In this document: positions 26,839-35,800 of the stretch, in pieces
Layout of the letters: the number at the start of each line of letters is the position of its first letter
Numbering within the stretch: the stretch's first letter is position 1
Assembly: GCA_016124535.1 (NCBI GenBank)
Contig: WGNK01000020.1
Span: 265,830 to 329,829 of the forward strand
DNA from: Azospirillum sp.
Lineage (GTDB): Bacteria > Pseudomonadota > Alphaproteobacteria > Azospirillales > Azospirillaceae
Length of the DNA: 64,000 nt
Direction of reading: 5' to 3'
Made by a program: the position numbers and the translations under genes
Notes under the pieces: model-generated
Seen by the model: the letters and a program-made list of their open reading frames with translations, nothing else
What the model was told of the DNA's origin: nothing
The model's database searches: none

Positions 26839-28878
26839 GTGGCATCGGCGCTGAACGCCGCGCTGTGCGCTCTGGTCGCATCCGGCTTCTGGACGTTTCT
26901 CGGGGTTGCGCTGGGACGGCTGGTCCTGCCGGACCGCTGGCTGGTTTGGCCGCTGGCGCCGACCCTGGGGTGGGCGGTGTTCAACGCGGCGGCCTTGCCG
27001 GTGTTCCTGCTGGCCGGGTTTTCGCGGACCAGTCTGGCGGTCGTGGCGGGGTTCGCCATCGTCGCGGCGCTGGCGGTTCTGGCACGCCGTCCGCCGGCAG
27101 CCGGCCCGGCCGCGGCGCCCGGTCCGCCGCCGCTCGCCTATCTCGGAGCCGGGCTGCTGGCGTTGATCCCCGCGGCGGCCGTGGTACCGAAGATCGGCGC
27201 GCTCGGGGTCGGGGTCGCGGTGCCGATCTTCGACCATGCCAAGATCGCGATCATCGACGCCATGGTCCGTCTCGGCTTGCCGATGGTCAACCCGGTGTTC
27301 GGCCCGGCATCGGGCGAAATCGGCCACCCGGCCCACGTCTCCTATTACTACCTTTGGCACTTCAGCGCGGCGGTCGCGGCGCTGACCAGCGGTGTCAGCG
27401 GCTGGGAGGCGGATATCGCGGTCACCTGGTTTACCGCCTTCGCCTGGCTGGCTCTGGCGATGGGGCTGGCGGTGTGGCTCTGCGGTCGGCGGGTCGCGGC
27501 GTGGTGGGTGCTGATCCTCGCCCCGGTCGGCTCGCTGCGTCCGGTGCTGGAGACGCTGTTCGGCGCCGATTTCCTGGACGGGCTGCTCCGGCCGGCGGCC
27601 GGTCTGGAAGGCTGGCTGTTCCAGGCGAGCTGGAGCCCGCAGCATGTGCAGTCGGCCGGCTGTGCGGTGCTGGCACTGGTGCTGGTCGCGGGACTGTGCC
27701 GGCGACCGGGCGGCGTACTGCCGGCGGTCCTCGCCCTGGTGGTCGCGGCCGGTTTTCAGAGTTCGCTGTGGGTCGGCGGCGTGGTAGTGCCGCTGGCGGC
27801 AGCGGCGACCGCTGCGGTTCTGCTCAGCCAGCGGGAGTGGCCCGAGCGGCGGCGTTTTGCGGTCACCGCCCTGGCGGCGGGGCTGGGGGCGGTGTTGCTG
27901 TCGCTGCCGCTGCTGATCGACCAGTACCAGGCCGCGCAGTGGCGTGCGGTCACCAGCCCGGTGGGCGTGGCTCCCATGGCCGTGCTCAGCACCCTGGTCC
28001 CCGAGGGGGTGCGCCGCCTCCTCGACCTGCCGGCCTTCTGGACGGTGTTTCTGCTGGTCCAATTCCCGGCCTTGTATCCGCTGGGCGCCCTGGCGCTGGC
28101 GCGTCGGGGCGGCTTCGGTGGCAGCGATTCCGAACCGTCCGCCGGGGTCACCGCGCTTGCGGTGCTGGGTGTGACCAGCCTGCTGGTGAGTTGGCTGCTG
28201 GTCAGCCGCATCGGCGAGAACAACGACCTCGGCTGGCGCGCGATCCTGCCCGGCTTGCTGGTGTTGACCGCAATCGGTGCCGCTTTCCTTGCCAGCCGCG
28301 GATTGCGTTGGCGCAGCGGCGTCGGGATCGCCGTCGCCACCCTGATCGTCCTGGGCTTGCCGCATACCGCCGAGCTGGCGCTCTACAATGCGATCGGCCT
28401 GCAGCGTCCGGCCAGCGAAGCGGGATTTGCCCGGTCCCAGGCGCTATGGGCGGCGGTTCGCCGTCACACCGGCCCGGCGGAGCGGGTTGCCAACAACCCG
28501 TTGTTTCTGGGCGAGCTGACCCTGTGGCCGGTCAATCTGTCCTGGGCGCTGCTGAGCGATCGGTCGTCGTGCTTCGCCGGGCGCGAACTGGCGCTGGCCT
28601 TCGCGCCGCTGCCCACCGAACGCCGGGAGGCGATCCACGCCCAATTCGTCCGGGTCTTCGCGGGTGACGCGACGCCGGAGGACCTCACCGACCTGGCACG
28701 CCGCTACGACTGCCGGGTTGCCGTTGTCACCGTGGAGGACGGCGCCTGGTTGCGCGACCCCTTTGCCGCCAGCCCGCTCTACCGCCTGGTCGAGCGTAGC
28801 GATGGGCAGTGGCGAGTCTATCGCTTGCGCGACGTTGGTACCCGCTTGCGCGACGATGGCCCCGGCCCGGCCGGATGA
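26839..28878 (+). CDS. Large polytopic membrane protein, possibly a GT-C type glycosyltransferase
   Basis: A 679-residue protein starting at GTG with about twelve hydrophobic helices and a soluble C-terminal region (about 540-679). An early segment DHAKIAIIDAMVRLGLPMVN followed by AHVSYYYLWHF has the acidic residue and aromatic loop seen in several GT-C families (ArnT/DUF2298-like), which transfer sugars from polyprenyl phosphates. I cannot place it in one family. The 3' end overlaps the convergent Ada-domain gene by 61 bases. Codon composition is like its neighbours. Confidence 0.7.
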   Translation: MASALNAALCALVASGFWTFLGVALGRLVLPDRWLVWPLAPTLGWAVFNAAALPVFLLAGFSRTSLAVVAGFAIVAALAVLARRPPAAGPAAAPGPPPLAYLGAGLLALIPAAAVVPKIGALGVGVAVPIFDHAKIAIIDAMVRLGLPMVNPVFGPASGEIGHPAHVSYYYLWHFSAAVAALTSGVSGWEADIAVTWFTAFAWLALAMGLAVWLCGRRVAAWWVLILAPVGSLRPVLETLFGADFLDGLLRPAAGLEGWLFQASWSPQHVQSAGCAVLALVLVAGLCRRPGGVLPAVLALVVAAGFQSSLWVGGVVVPLAAAATAAVLLSQREWPERRRFAVTALAAGLGAVLLSLPLLIDQYQAAQWRAVTSPVGVAPMAVLSTLVPEGVRRLLDLPAFWTVFLLVQFPALYPLGALALARRGGFGGSDSEPSAGVTALAVLGVTSLLVSWLLVSRIGENNDLGWRAILPGLLVLTAIGAAFLASRGLRWRSGVGIAVATLIVLGLPHTAELALYNAIGLQRPASEAGFARSQALWAAVRRHTGPAERVANNPLFLGELTLWPVNLSWALLSDRSSCFAGRELALAFAPLPTERREAIHAQFVRVFAGDATPEDLTDLARRYDCRVAVVTVEDGAWLRDPFAASPLYRLVERSDGQWRVYRLRDVGTRLRDDGPGPAG

Positions 28879-29138
28879 CACCGCTTGCACGGGCGGAACC
28901 CGGCCGCTTCGGCAGCGGCAGGGCTCAGGTAGAAGCTGACATTGTCGCGGCGCGGCGTCCGTGCGGTGCAGGACGGCCGGCAATAGACCCCGGTGGTTCG
29001 CACCGCGTAGAAAAAACTCCCGTCCGCAGCCGGATCGTGGCGCAGGACCGCCGCCCAGCGTGCTGCGTCGTCGGAGATCGTCTCGGCGGTGCCGCCTGCC
29101 GGCCCGGTTTCCGGAGTCGTTCCTGGCAAACCCGCCAT
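28818..29138 (-). CDS. Stand-alone Ada metal-binding (methylphosphotriester acceptor) domain protein
   Basis: About 106 residues from an ATG at 29138 with GAGGAG upstream. Residues about 25-90 match the N-terminal zinc domain of the adaptive-response protein Ada: SFFYAVRTTGVYCRPSC, then DNVSFYLSP and GFRPCKRCHP, with all four cysteines (53, 57, 84, 87). In E. coli Ada this domain removes methyl groups from DNA phosphotriesters onto the first cysteine and then binds DNA. The AraC-like and O6-alkylguanine domains that normally follow are absent: the protein ends about 16 residues after the last motif, in a basic tail (SSRKRVPTSRKR). It could be a truncated ada or a genuine single-domain sensor. 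Confidence 0.75.
   Translation of the reverse strand: MAGLPGTTPETGPAGGTAETISDDAARWAAVLRHDPAADGSFFYAVRTTGVYCRPSCTARTPRRDNVSFYLSPAAAEAAGFRPCKRCHPAGPGPSSRKRVPTSRKR
28823..28855. repeat. 12-base direct repeat in the overlap of two convergent genes
   Basis: GCTTGCGCGACG occurs at 28823-28834 and 28844-28855. It encodes the RLRD...RLRD tail of the membrane protein on the plus strand and the SRKR...SRKR tail of the Ada-domain protein on the minus strand. Confidence 0.8.
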
Positions 29139-29286
29139 CGCAGCGCTCCTCGTCCCGAATGGCGCCTGTGGTGGCGGCGCAGTCGATGTCGAGGATAGTA
29201 TGGGCGCCCGCGCTGCCGGCAACCCGATCCTTGCGCTCGAACCGGGCGGAGCCGATTTCTCTCGGCCGAATTCCCCGGCAACGTGG

Positions 29287-30192
29287 CTAGGGCGCGAGTT
29301 CGGTCAGTACCGCTTTCAGCCGTGGCGTCGCGAAGTCCAGGAAGGCCCGCAGCTTCAACGGCACCAGCCGCGCCTCGGTGAAGACCAGCGTCACCGGGAC
29401 CGGCGCCGGTTCGAAGCTCTGCAGAATCGCGCGGAGCGTGCCGCCGCGCAGCGCCGTTGCGACCTGGTACGAGAGCAGGCGGGTGACTCCGAGCCCCGCA
29501 GTCGCAGCGTCGATCGCCGCCTCCGCGGTGTTGACGACCAGCCGCGAGTGAACCGGCACCGAGGCCACCGTCGGGCCGGTTGGGAAGGTCCAGGCATCGG
29601 GTGCCACCAACCCGACGAAACTGATGCAGTGATGGGCCGCGAGGTGGTCGGGGTGTTCGGGCGTGCCGTGTTCGGCCAGATAGGCCGGACTGGCGCAAAC
29701 GATCCGCCGGATCGTGCCGACCCGGGTCGCAACCAGGCTGCTGTCGGGCAACTCGCCGATCCGGACCGCGAGGTCGATGTGATCCTCCAGCAGATTGACC
29801 ATGCGGTCGGCCAGCACCAGCCGGATATCGATCTCGGGATAGGCCTTGAGGAAGGCGATCACGACCGGCAGGACGTGAAGCCGCCCGAAGACGATCGGTG
29901 CGGTGAGGATCAGCTCGCCCTTGGGCGCGCGGTATTCGCCCGCGGCGGTGCGTTCGGCCTCGCCCACCACCTCCAGAATATGCCGGCAGGCCGTGACATA
30001 GGACCGTCCGGCGTCGGTCAGCGCGAATTGCCGGCTCGACCGGTTGAGCAGCCGCGTCTTGAGATGGGCTTCGAGTTCCGCGACTTTGCGGCTGACCGTC
30101 GCGAGCGGCATGTCGAGCCGGCGCGCCGCCGCCGACAGGCTGCCGGCTTCGACCGCCGTCACCAGCACCGACATCGCGTCGAGACGATCCAT
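29287..30192 (-). CDS. LysR-family transcriptional regulator
   Basis: About 301 residues from the ATG at 30192 (MDRLDAMSV). The N-terminal helix-turn-helix is typical: FVxAVEAGSLSAAARRLDMPLATVSRKVAELE-type spacing, then LLNRSSRQFALTDAGRSYV. An inducer-binding domain fills the rest (RVGTIRRIVCASPAYLAEHG). It is divergent from the AhpD-like gene across 148 bases containing two palindromes, so it probably controls that gene and itself. The inducer is unknown. Confidence 0.9.
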   Translation of the reverse strand: MDRLDAMSVLVTAVEAGSLSAAARRLDMPLATVSRKVAELEAHLKTRLLNRSSRQFALTDAGRSYVTACRHILEVVGEAERTAAGEYRAPKGELILTAPIVFGRLHVLPVVIAFLKAYPEIDIRLVLADRMVNLLEDHIDLAVRIGELPDSSLVATRVGTIRRIVCASPAYLAEHGTPEHPDHLAAHHCISFVGLVAPDAWTFPTGPTVASVPVHSRLVVNTAEAAIDAATAGLGVTRLLSYQVATALRGGTLRAILQSFEPAPVPVTLVFTEARLVPLKLRAFLDFATPRLKAVLTELAP

Positions 30193-30216
30193 CGCTGTCC
30201 CCGAAAAGTCATGTTC

Positions 30217-30270
30217 CCGAAATTCGGAAGGATGCGTCCCATTATTGCCGTCTTCTTCCAATTATTGGAA
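30217..30270. promoter_or_regulatory. Two palindromes in the LysR / AhpD-like divergent promoter
   Basis: CCGAAATTCGG (30217-30227) and TTCCAATTATTGGAA (30256-30270) are near-centred perfect palindromes 39 bases apart. LysR regulators bind dyads of this type, often as paired recognition and activation sites, in exactly this kind of divergent spacer. Confidence 0.55.
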
Positions 30271-30340
30271 TTGTTTAGTTCTTGGGGGTCGGCCGCTCCG
30301 GTCCGACCCCCGAGAGGGGAGCCCCCGAAAGGAACCTCCG

Positions 30341-30892
30341 ATGTCCCGTCTGCCGATCCCCGCCTCCATCGCCGCTGCTCCCGCCGCCTCCCAGCCGATG
30401 CTCGAAGCGGTCAAGAAGCAACTCGGCGTCGTGCCGAATCTGTTCCGCCTGGTTGCGACCAGTCCGGCGGCGCTTGAAGGCTATCTCGGCCTGTCCGGTG
30501 CGCTGAGCAAGGATCACCTGCCGCCCCAGACCCGCGAGCGCATCGCCCTCGCGGTGGCCGAGATCAACGGCTGCGACTATTGTCTGTCGGCCCACACCTA
30601 TCTCGGTAAGAACCTCGCCAAGCTCGACGATGCCGAAATCACCGCCAATCGCAGCGGCGCTTCCAACGATCCCAAGGCGGATGCCGCGGTGCGTTTCGCA
30701 GCCAAGGTCGCCCGCGCCCGCGGGCATGTCGGCGAGGATGATCTGCGTGCGGTCAAGCTGGCCGGTTACGACGACGCCCAGGTGATCGAGATCGTCCTGC
30801 ACGTGGCGCTCAATACCTGGACCAACTACATCAACGAGGTCGCGAAGACCGACATCGACTTCCCGGTGGTTGTCGCCCGCAAAGCGGCCTGA
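30341..30892 (+). CDS. Carboxymuconolactone decarboxylase / AhpD-family protein
   Basis: About 183 residues from the ATG at 30341, with AAAGGAA upstream. The AhpD-type active site is EINGCDYCLSAHTYLGK (Cys78, Cys81, His85), and PNLFRLVATSPAALEGYLGL precedes it, as in peroxidase-related CMD proteins. The Cys pair with histidine suggests alkylhydroperoxidase or thiol-disulfide chemistry. Divergence from a LysR gene suggests induction by oxidative stress or an organic peroxide. Confidence 0.87.
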   Translation: MSRLPIPASIAAAPAASQPMLEAVKKQLGVVPNLFRLVATSPAALEGYLGLSGALSKDHLPPQTRERIALAVAEINGCDYCLSAHTYLGKNLAKLDDAEITANRSGASNDPKADAAVRFAAKVARARGHVGEDDLRAVKLAGYDDAQVIEIVLHVALNTWTNYINEVAKTDIDFPVVVARKAA

Positions 30893-30913
30893 CCCGAGTC
30901 CGCCGGCAGGAAA

Positions 30914-30938
30914 CCCCGCCGCCCAAGGGGTGGCGGGG
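30914..30938. terminator. Hairpin after the AhpD-like gene
   Basis: CCCCGCCGCCC (30914-30924), a three-base loop AAG, and GGGTGGCGGGG (30928-30938) form an 11-bp stem with one G-T pair, starting 22 bases after the stop codon. The plus strand lacks a T-run after the stem; three A's precede it. It may end transcription in either direction weakly. Confidence 0.55.
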
Positions 30939-31065
30939 CGGTTCTGAGGCCGGGGATGGCCCGGGCCACGGGGCGGTGGTTGGACAATCGGACCGGCGGT
31001 CGAGGATACAGTCGTGGTGGCGCAATGCGGGCGAACCCGCCCGGCCGCGAGCCACGAGTCGGAGC

Positions 31066-31263
31066 TCAGCGGGCCTGGGGAGAGCGTTTGCGTTTCAGCA
31101 CGTAATCGAGTTTGGCCAGGACCGTCCGCTTCAGCATTTCCTGGCTGCCCCTGGCCGGCCCGACCGAGGAAACCTCGGTCAGGGTGACCGGGTCGATCGC
31201 AGTTGCCTTGAGGTAGCTGCCGACCTGGGTGAATTCGATCAGGATTTCGTTGCTTTTGCCCAT
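31066..31263 (-). CDS. Small conserved protein, DUF6898-like
   Basis: About 65 residues from the ATG at 31263 (MGKSNEILIEFTQVG). It has a short beta-rich core (VGSYLKATAIDPVTLTEVS) and a lysine-rich helix (MLKRTVLAKLDYVLKRK). This matches my memory of the small alphaproteobacterial DUF6898 family; no function is known. Starting further upstream would add an arginine/proline stretch with no family resemblance. Confidence 0.7.
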   Translation of the reverse strand: MGKSNEILIEFTQVGSYLKATAIDPVTLTEVSSVGPARGSQEMLKRTVLAKLDYVLKRKRSPQAR

Positions 31264-31417
31264 GACCCTCGCCGGACCCTTGGGTTCCGCCGGGCCGGCG
31301 ACCAGAAATCGCGCCGGCATCCTCCGCACCCTATCCCGCCCTCAACCGAACAGAACCGATCCGGCGGTCGGCAGCTGACACACGGGCGTCGCCACCGGCT
31401 CCCTGGCAGACTTGGGT

Positions 31418-31891
31418 TCAGGCCGCGGTTGTCGCCTGAAAGCCGCCGTAGTCGATCGAGGCCGACCAGAAGCGCTCCAGCTTGTGCAGCGTTTCGTTGA
31501 TATGGGCTAATTCTTCGCCGGTGAACCCGGCCCGGTCGAGCGCGTTGACCTGACGTTCGAACATCGAGCTAATTTTACCACGCAGATCCAAGCCTTTGTC
31601 CGACAGCCGGACTCGCACTGAACGTCGATCGTGCGGCGACCGTTCCTGGCCGAGATAGCCGTTCTCGACCATTTTCTTGACGTTGTACGAGACATTGGAG
31701 CCGAGGTAGTACCCGCGGGCGGTGAGTTCACCCACGGTCATTTCGTCCTCACCGATGTTGTATAGGATCAGGCTTTGCACGTTGTTGATGTCCTGGATGC
31801 TCAGTCGGTCGAGTTCCGTCTTGAGCACTTCCAGGAAATGCCGGTGCAACCGCTCGATCAGAAGGATGCTTTCATAATAAGGTTGACGCAC
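31418..31891 (-). CDS. ldtR: MarR-family regulator LdtR-like
   Basis: A winged-helix protein of about 157 residues if it starts at GTG 31891, which has GAGGAG six bases upstream. An ATG at 31921 without a ribosome-binding site is the alternative. The segment PYYESILLIERLHRHFLEVLK and then DINNVQSLILYNIG, MTVGELTARGYYLGSNVSYNVKKMVENGYL and SPHDRRSVRVRLSDKG is the LdtR signature. In Liberibacter and rhizobia LdtR controls an L,D-transpeptidase and cell-wall/stress genes. No transpeptidase gene is adjacent. An inverted repeat lies upstream. Confidence 0.8.
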   Translation of the reverse strand: MRQPYYESILLIERLHRHFLEVLKTELDRLSIQDINNVQSLILYNIGEDEMTVGELTARGYYLGSNVSYNVKKMVENGYLGQERSPHDRRSVRVRLSDKGLDLRGKISSMFERQVNALDRAGFTGEELAHINETLHKLERFWSASIDYGGFQATTAA

Positions 31892-31973
31892 CGCACTCTC
31901 CTCTTGCCTCCATTCGGCCATCCGATCATCGGCTCGGTCAACGGCCGATGGCGCGGCCTTCGGCAAAATCAAT

Positions 31974-32009
31974 ATTATCCGAACGATCGCGTTCTATCAT
32001 CCGGATAAT
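31974..32009. promoter_or_regulatory. Inverted repeat upstream of ldtR
   Basis: ATTATCCG (31974-31981) and CGGATAAT (32002-32009) are exact reverse complements separated by 20 bases, in an AT-rich patch 83 bases upstream of the ldtR start. It is a candidate autoregulatory operator. Confidence 0.5.
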
Positions 32010-32101
32010 TAAAGAAAGGTCTATGGCGCGCTATGTCGCGCCGCAAAATCCATACAATTGTACTGTGCGAGCCGCCCGCGGTCGCTGCCAGGCCTCTCCG
32101 A

Positions 32102-32656
32102 TCAGCGACCGAGATTGGTAATTTCGACCCGGCGGTTTTCCGCGGCAGCCGGATTTTCCCGATTGAGCGGGGAGTCGGCCCCGAGTCCGATCGCCTGAAG
32201 CGACTGCGGGTCCATCTGGTGGACGCTGCTCAAATAGCCGACCACGGCCTCGGCACGCCGCTGCGACAGCACCTGATTGCGGTTGGCATTGCCGACGCTG
32301 TCGGTATGCCCGGCGACCCGAAAATGCAGCCCGGCGGCGGCCGGCGCGGTCAGCACCTTGGCAATCTTATCGAGCAGCGCCGTGGCATCGGCGGTCAACC
32401 GCGACGAGCCGAATTCAAAATTGATCTTGAAGGCAGCGGTGAGCGGTTGCTCTGGCGGCGGCGACACCGTCGGGGTGCCGATCGCCAGCCCACGGCTGCA
32501 GCCTTCGACCCGGACGCCCAGAGCCAGCGAGATGTCGCAGTCGCTGGCGCGTTCGTCGATGACACCCGGCGTTCCGGCGGACGCGGTGACCGCTCCGGTG
32601 GCGATCGGTCCGAACATCGCCGCGGCAATGGCTGCCGTGATGACAAAAGAGCGCAT
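32102..32656 (-). CDS. OmpA-like peptidoglycan-binding exported protein
   Basis: About 184 residues from the ATG at 32656, with GAGGAAAAC upstream. An N-terminal signal peptide (MRSFVITAAIAAAMFGPIATGAV) is followed by a short linker with two cysteines (CDISLALGVRVEGC). A C-terminal OmpA domain follows: INFEFGSSRLTADATALLDKI, then FRVAGHTDSVGNANRNQVLSQ and RRAEAVVGYL. OmpA-type domains bind diaminopimelate in peptidoglycan. The protein is short and likely periplasmic, perhaps linked to wall remodelling under ldtR next door. Confidence 0.85.
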   Translation of the reverse strand: MRSFVITAAIAAAMFGPIATGAVTASAGTPGVIDERASDCDISLALGVRVEGCSRGLAIGTPTVSPPPEQPLTAAFKINFEFGSSRLTADATALLDKIAKVLTAPAAAGLHFRVAGHTDSVGNANRNQVLSQRRAEAVVGYLSSVHQMDPQSLQAIGLGADSPLNRENPAAAENRRVEITNLGR

Positions 32657-32820
32657 GTTTTCCTCGCCCCCCGACTGTGACACGGACGATTGCCCGAACG
32701 ACCGCTCCGGCGGGTCGTCGCCGATTGACCGGAACCTTCTGGATATGGGGTGCCCGAAGTGGGCTGCAACGGCAGCTTCGAAACCCGGCGACGCCCGACT
32801 CGGGCCCCCGGTGCCGGGGT

Positions 32821-35800
32821 TCAGTTCAGCGCGGCGCCGGTGGCTTTGGCGTTGAGCCAACGGTCGACCGCGGCCAGGAGATTGGACTTGTTCACCGGTT
32901 TGGAGATGTAGTCGTCCATGCCGTGATCGAGGCATTCGGCGCGCGCGTCGGAAAACGCGTGAGCGGTCATGGCGATGATCGGGACGGTCGATTTGGGCGA
33001 GCGCAGGGCCCGGATGCGCGCGGTGGCGTCGAGACCATCGAGATTGGGCATCTGGACATCCATCAGCACCAGCCCGAAATTCCCGCGCTCTACCGCCGCC
33101 ACGGCCGCCAGCCCGTCATCGACCACTTCGACCTCGTAGCCGGCGCGGCGCAGCAGCGTGGCGGCGAATAGCTGGTTGGTCTTGTTGTCCTCGGCGAGCA
33201 GGATGCGCGGCTGTCCCGGCCGTCGGGGCGGCAGCGGTGCTGGGGCAGGGCGCGACGGCGGTGCGACCAGTCGTGGAGGGTCTGTCGGTTCCTGGAACAA
33301 CCGGATCAGGCAATCGACCAGGGTGGCTTGGCGCAGCGGTTTCGACAGCACCGCGGAAAACGGCGAGGGCTCGCCGGGCTCCGGCCGACCGCTCTGCCCG
33401 ATCGACGACACCAGGACCAGCTTGAGTTCGGCCAGTTGGGGGCGCGCCCGGATCAGGGAGGCGAGGTCGCTGCCGCTCAGATTCGGCATCATCTGGTCGA
33501 TCAGCACGATATCGAAGGGCGCGCTGCCGGTCTGGGTTTCCCCCAACCGGGCCAGGGCCTCGACGGCGTCACTCGCGGTCACCACGGAAAGCCCGAGGGA
33601 TTCCAGATGCAGGGATTGGATTCGCCGGTTCAGTTCCAGGTCATCGACCACCAGGGCGCGCCGGTGGTGCAGCAGCCGCGACGGCGGTACCCGCGCCGGC
33701 AGGTCGCCGGCCATTTTCATCGGCAGGTTGATCTGGAACCGGCTGCCGCAGCCGACCTCGCTGTCGACGGCGATCCCGCCGCCCATCAGTTCGGCCAGAT
33801 CGTGACAGATCGCCAGCCCGAGCCCGGTGCCGCCATAGCGCCGGGTGATCGATCCATCGACCTGGAAGAACTTGCCGAACAGATTGGGCAGGGCATGCCG
33901 AGGGATGCCGATCCCGGTGTCCGACACTTCCAGCCGCAGGATCAGCAGGCCGGGACCGATCTCTTCGGCGGCCGCTTCGATCCCGACATGGCCGTGTTCG
34001 GTGAATTTGACCGCATTGCCGACCAGATTGACCAGAATCTGGCGCAGACGGGTTGGATCGCCGATCAGCGGACGCTGCAGGCCGGGGGCGATGAAGAAGC
34101 CGATCTCGATGCCCTTGTCGCGCGCGCGGGGGGTCAGCAGCTCGACCACGCCCTCGATCACGTCGCCGAGGGAAAACGGCACCGATTCCAAGGTCACCCG
34201 GCCGGCCTCCAGTTTGGAGACATCCAGGATATCGTTGATGATGGTCAGCAAGGCCGTGGCCGAGTTGCTGATCGCGCGGGCGAATTGCTCCTGGTCGGAC
34301 GTGAGCGCCGTATCGAGCAGCAACTCGGTCATCCCGATCACGCCGTTCATCGGCGTGCGGATTTCATGACTCATCGCCGCCAGGAAATTGGACTTGGCCT
34401 TGACCGCCTCTTCGGCTTCGGCTTTGGCCTGGCTGAGGGCCGCCAGGGTGCGCTTCTGCTCGGTCACTTCGGTGCGAATGCCGACCAGGCCGCCATCGCG
34501 GGTCGGGCGGTCGGAGATGCGCAGCCAGCGGCCGTCGCCCAAGGGTTGTTCGAAGGCGGCCTCGGGGGAACGCCGGCGGTGCATACGCTCGGCAACCCAA
34601 TCCTCGATCCGGCCAATGGCTTCGGCGTACTGTCCGCGTCGGGCGCCCTCCCGGATGATCTCCTCGAAACGCTTGCCGGGGGTCATCAGGTCCGCACTTT
34701 CGGCGTAAAGGTCCTTATACTTTTGGTTGCACAGGACCAAGCGGTCCTCGGCGTCGTAGAGCGCGAAGCCTTCGGAGATCGATTCGATGGCGTCGCCGAG
34801 CAGCCGGCGCTCCCGCTCCAGTTCGGCTTCGGCCTGTCTGCGCTGGGTGATGTCGCGCAGCACCCCGACGAACAGGGTTTCCGTGCCGAGAATGACCTCA
34901 TTCACTCCGAGTTCGACATCGATCTCGCTGCCGTCCCGGCGCACCCCCCGGAGTTCGCGGGTCGAGCCGATGATGTGGCGGACTCCGGTGGCGAGGTATT
35001 TGTCGATGAAGCCCTGGTGAAACGGGCGCAACGCCGCCGGCATCAGGACCTCGAGCCCCGCGCCGACGATATCGTCGGCGCGATAGCCGAACAGTTCCTC
35101 CGCCGCCTTGTTGAATTCCCTGATCTTGCCGTAGCGGTCGGCGGTGATGATGGCGTTGGCCGCGGTGGCCAGGATGACCCGGACCCGCTCCTCGCTCGCC
35201 GCGAGCGCCGCGGCCAGCCGCTTCTGCTCGGTGATGTCGAGGGAGGTGCCGACAAACCAGCGGGGGCGTCCATCCTCGCCGGCGATCGGGTTGATCGTCA
35301 GGCTGTTCCAGAACGGCCTGCCGTTCTTGCGATAGTTGAGGATCTCGACGGCGATATCGCGCCCAGCCTGCAGGGCCAGACGGATCTGCGCAACCGTCGC
35401 CGGGTCGGTATCGGAACCCTGGAGGAAGCGGCAATTGCGTCCGATCACGTCCTCGGCGCGGTAGCCGGAGATTTCGCTGAAGGCCCGATTGGCAAAGACC
35501 AGGGGCAGGTCGGGCAGGGTGGCGTCGGCCACGATCATGCCGGCGCCGGTGGCGTGGACCGCCTGGGCCAGGGTCTCGCCGCTGCGGAACAACAGGCCTA
35601 GATCGTTGTCGGGCAGGGGGGCCGCAATCGGTTCCTGAACCGCCGTCCCAAGACAGCGGCGGACCGCGAACCCGGCGTCGAACAGCGGCGCCAGGGATAC
35701 CCGCCAGGCTGGCGAGCCACCGGGGGGAGCGCAGTCGAAGCCAAACGGCAGCCGCGTTTCAATGCATCGCGCCACGGCTGCGGCGCAGGCCGGGGTCGGT

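Noticed and set aside
33328..35601. Long open frame opposite the LOV hybrid kinase
   Set aside because: It lies entirely antisense to a kinase with intact motifs and has no recognisable domain or ribosome-binding site.
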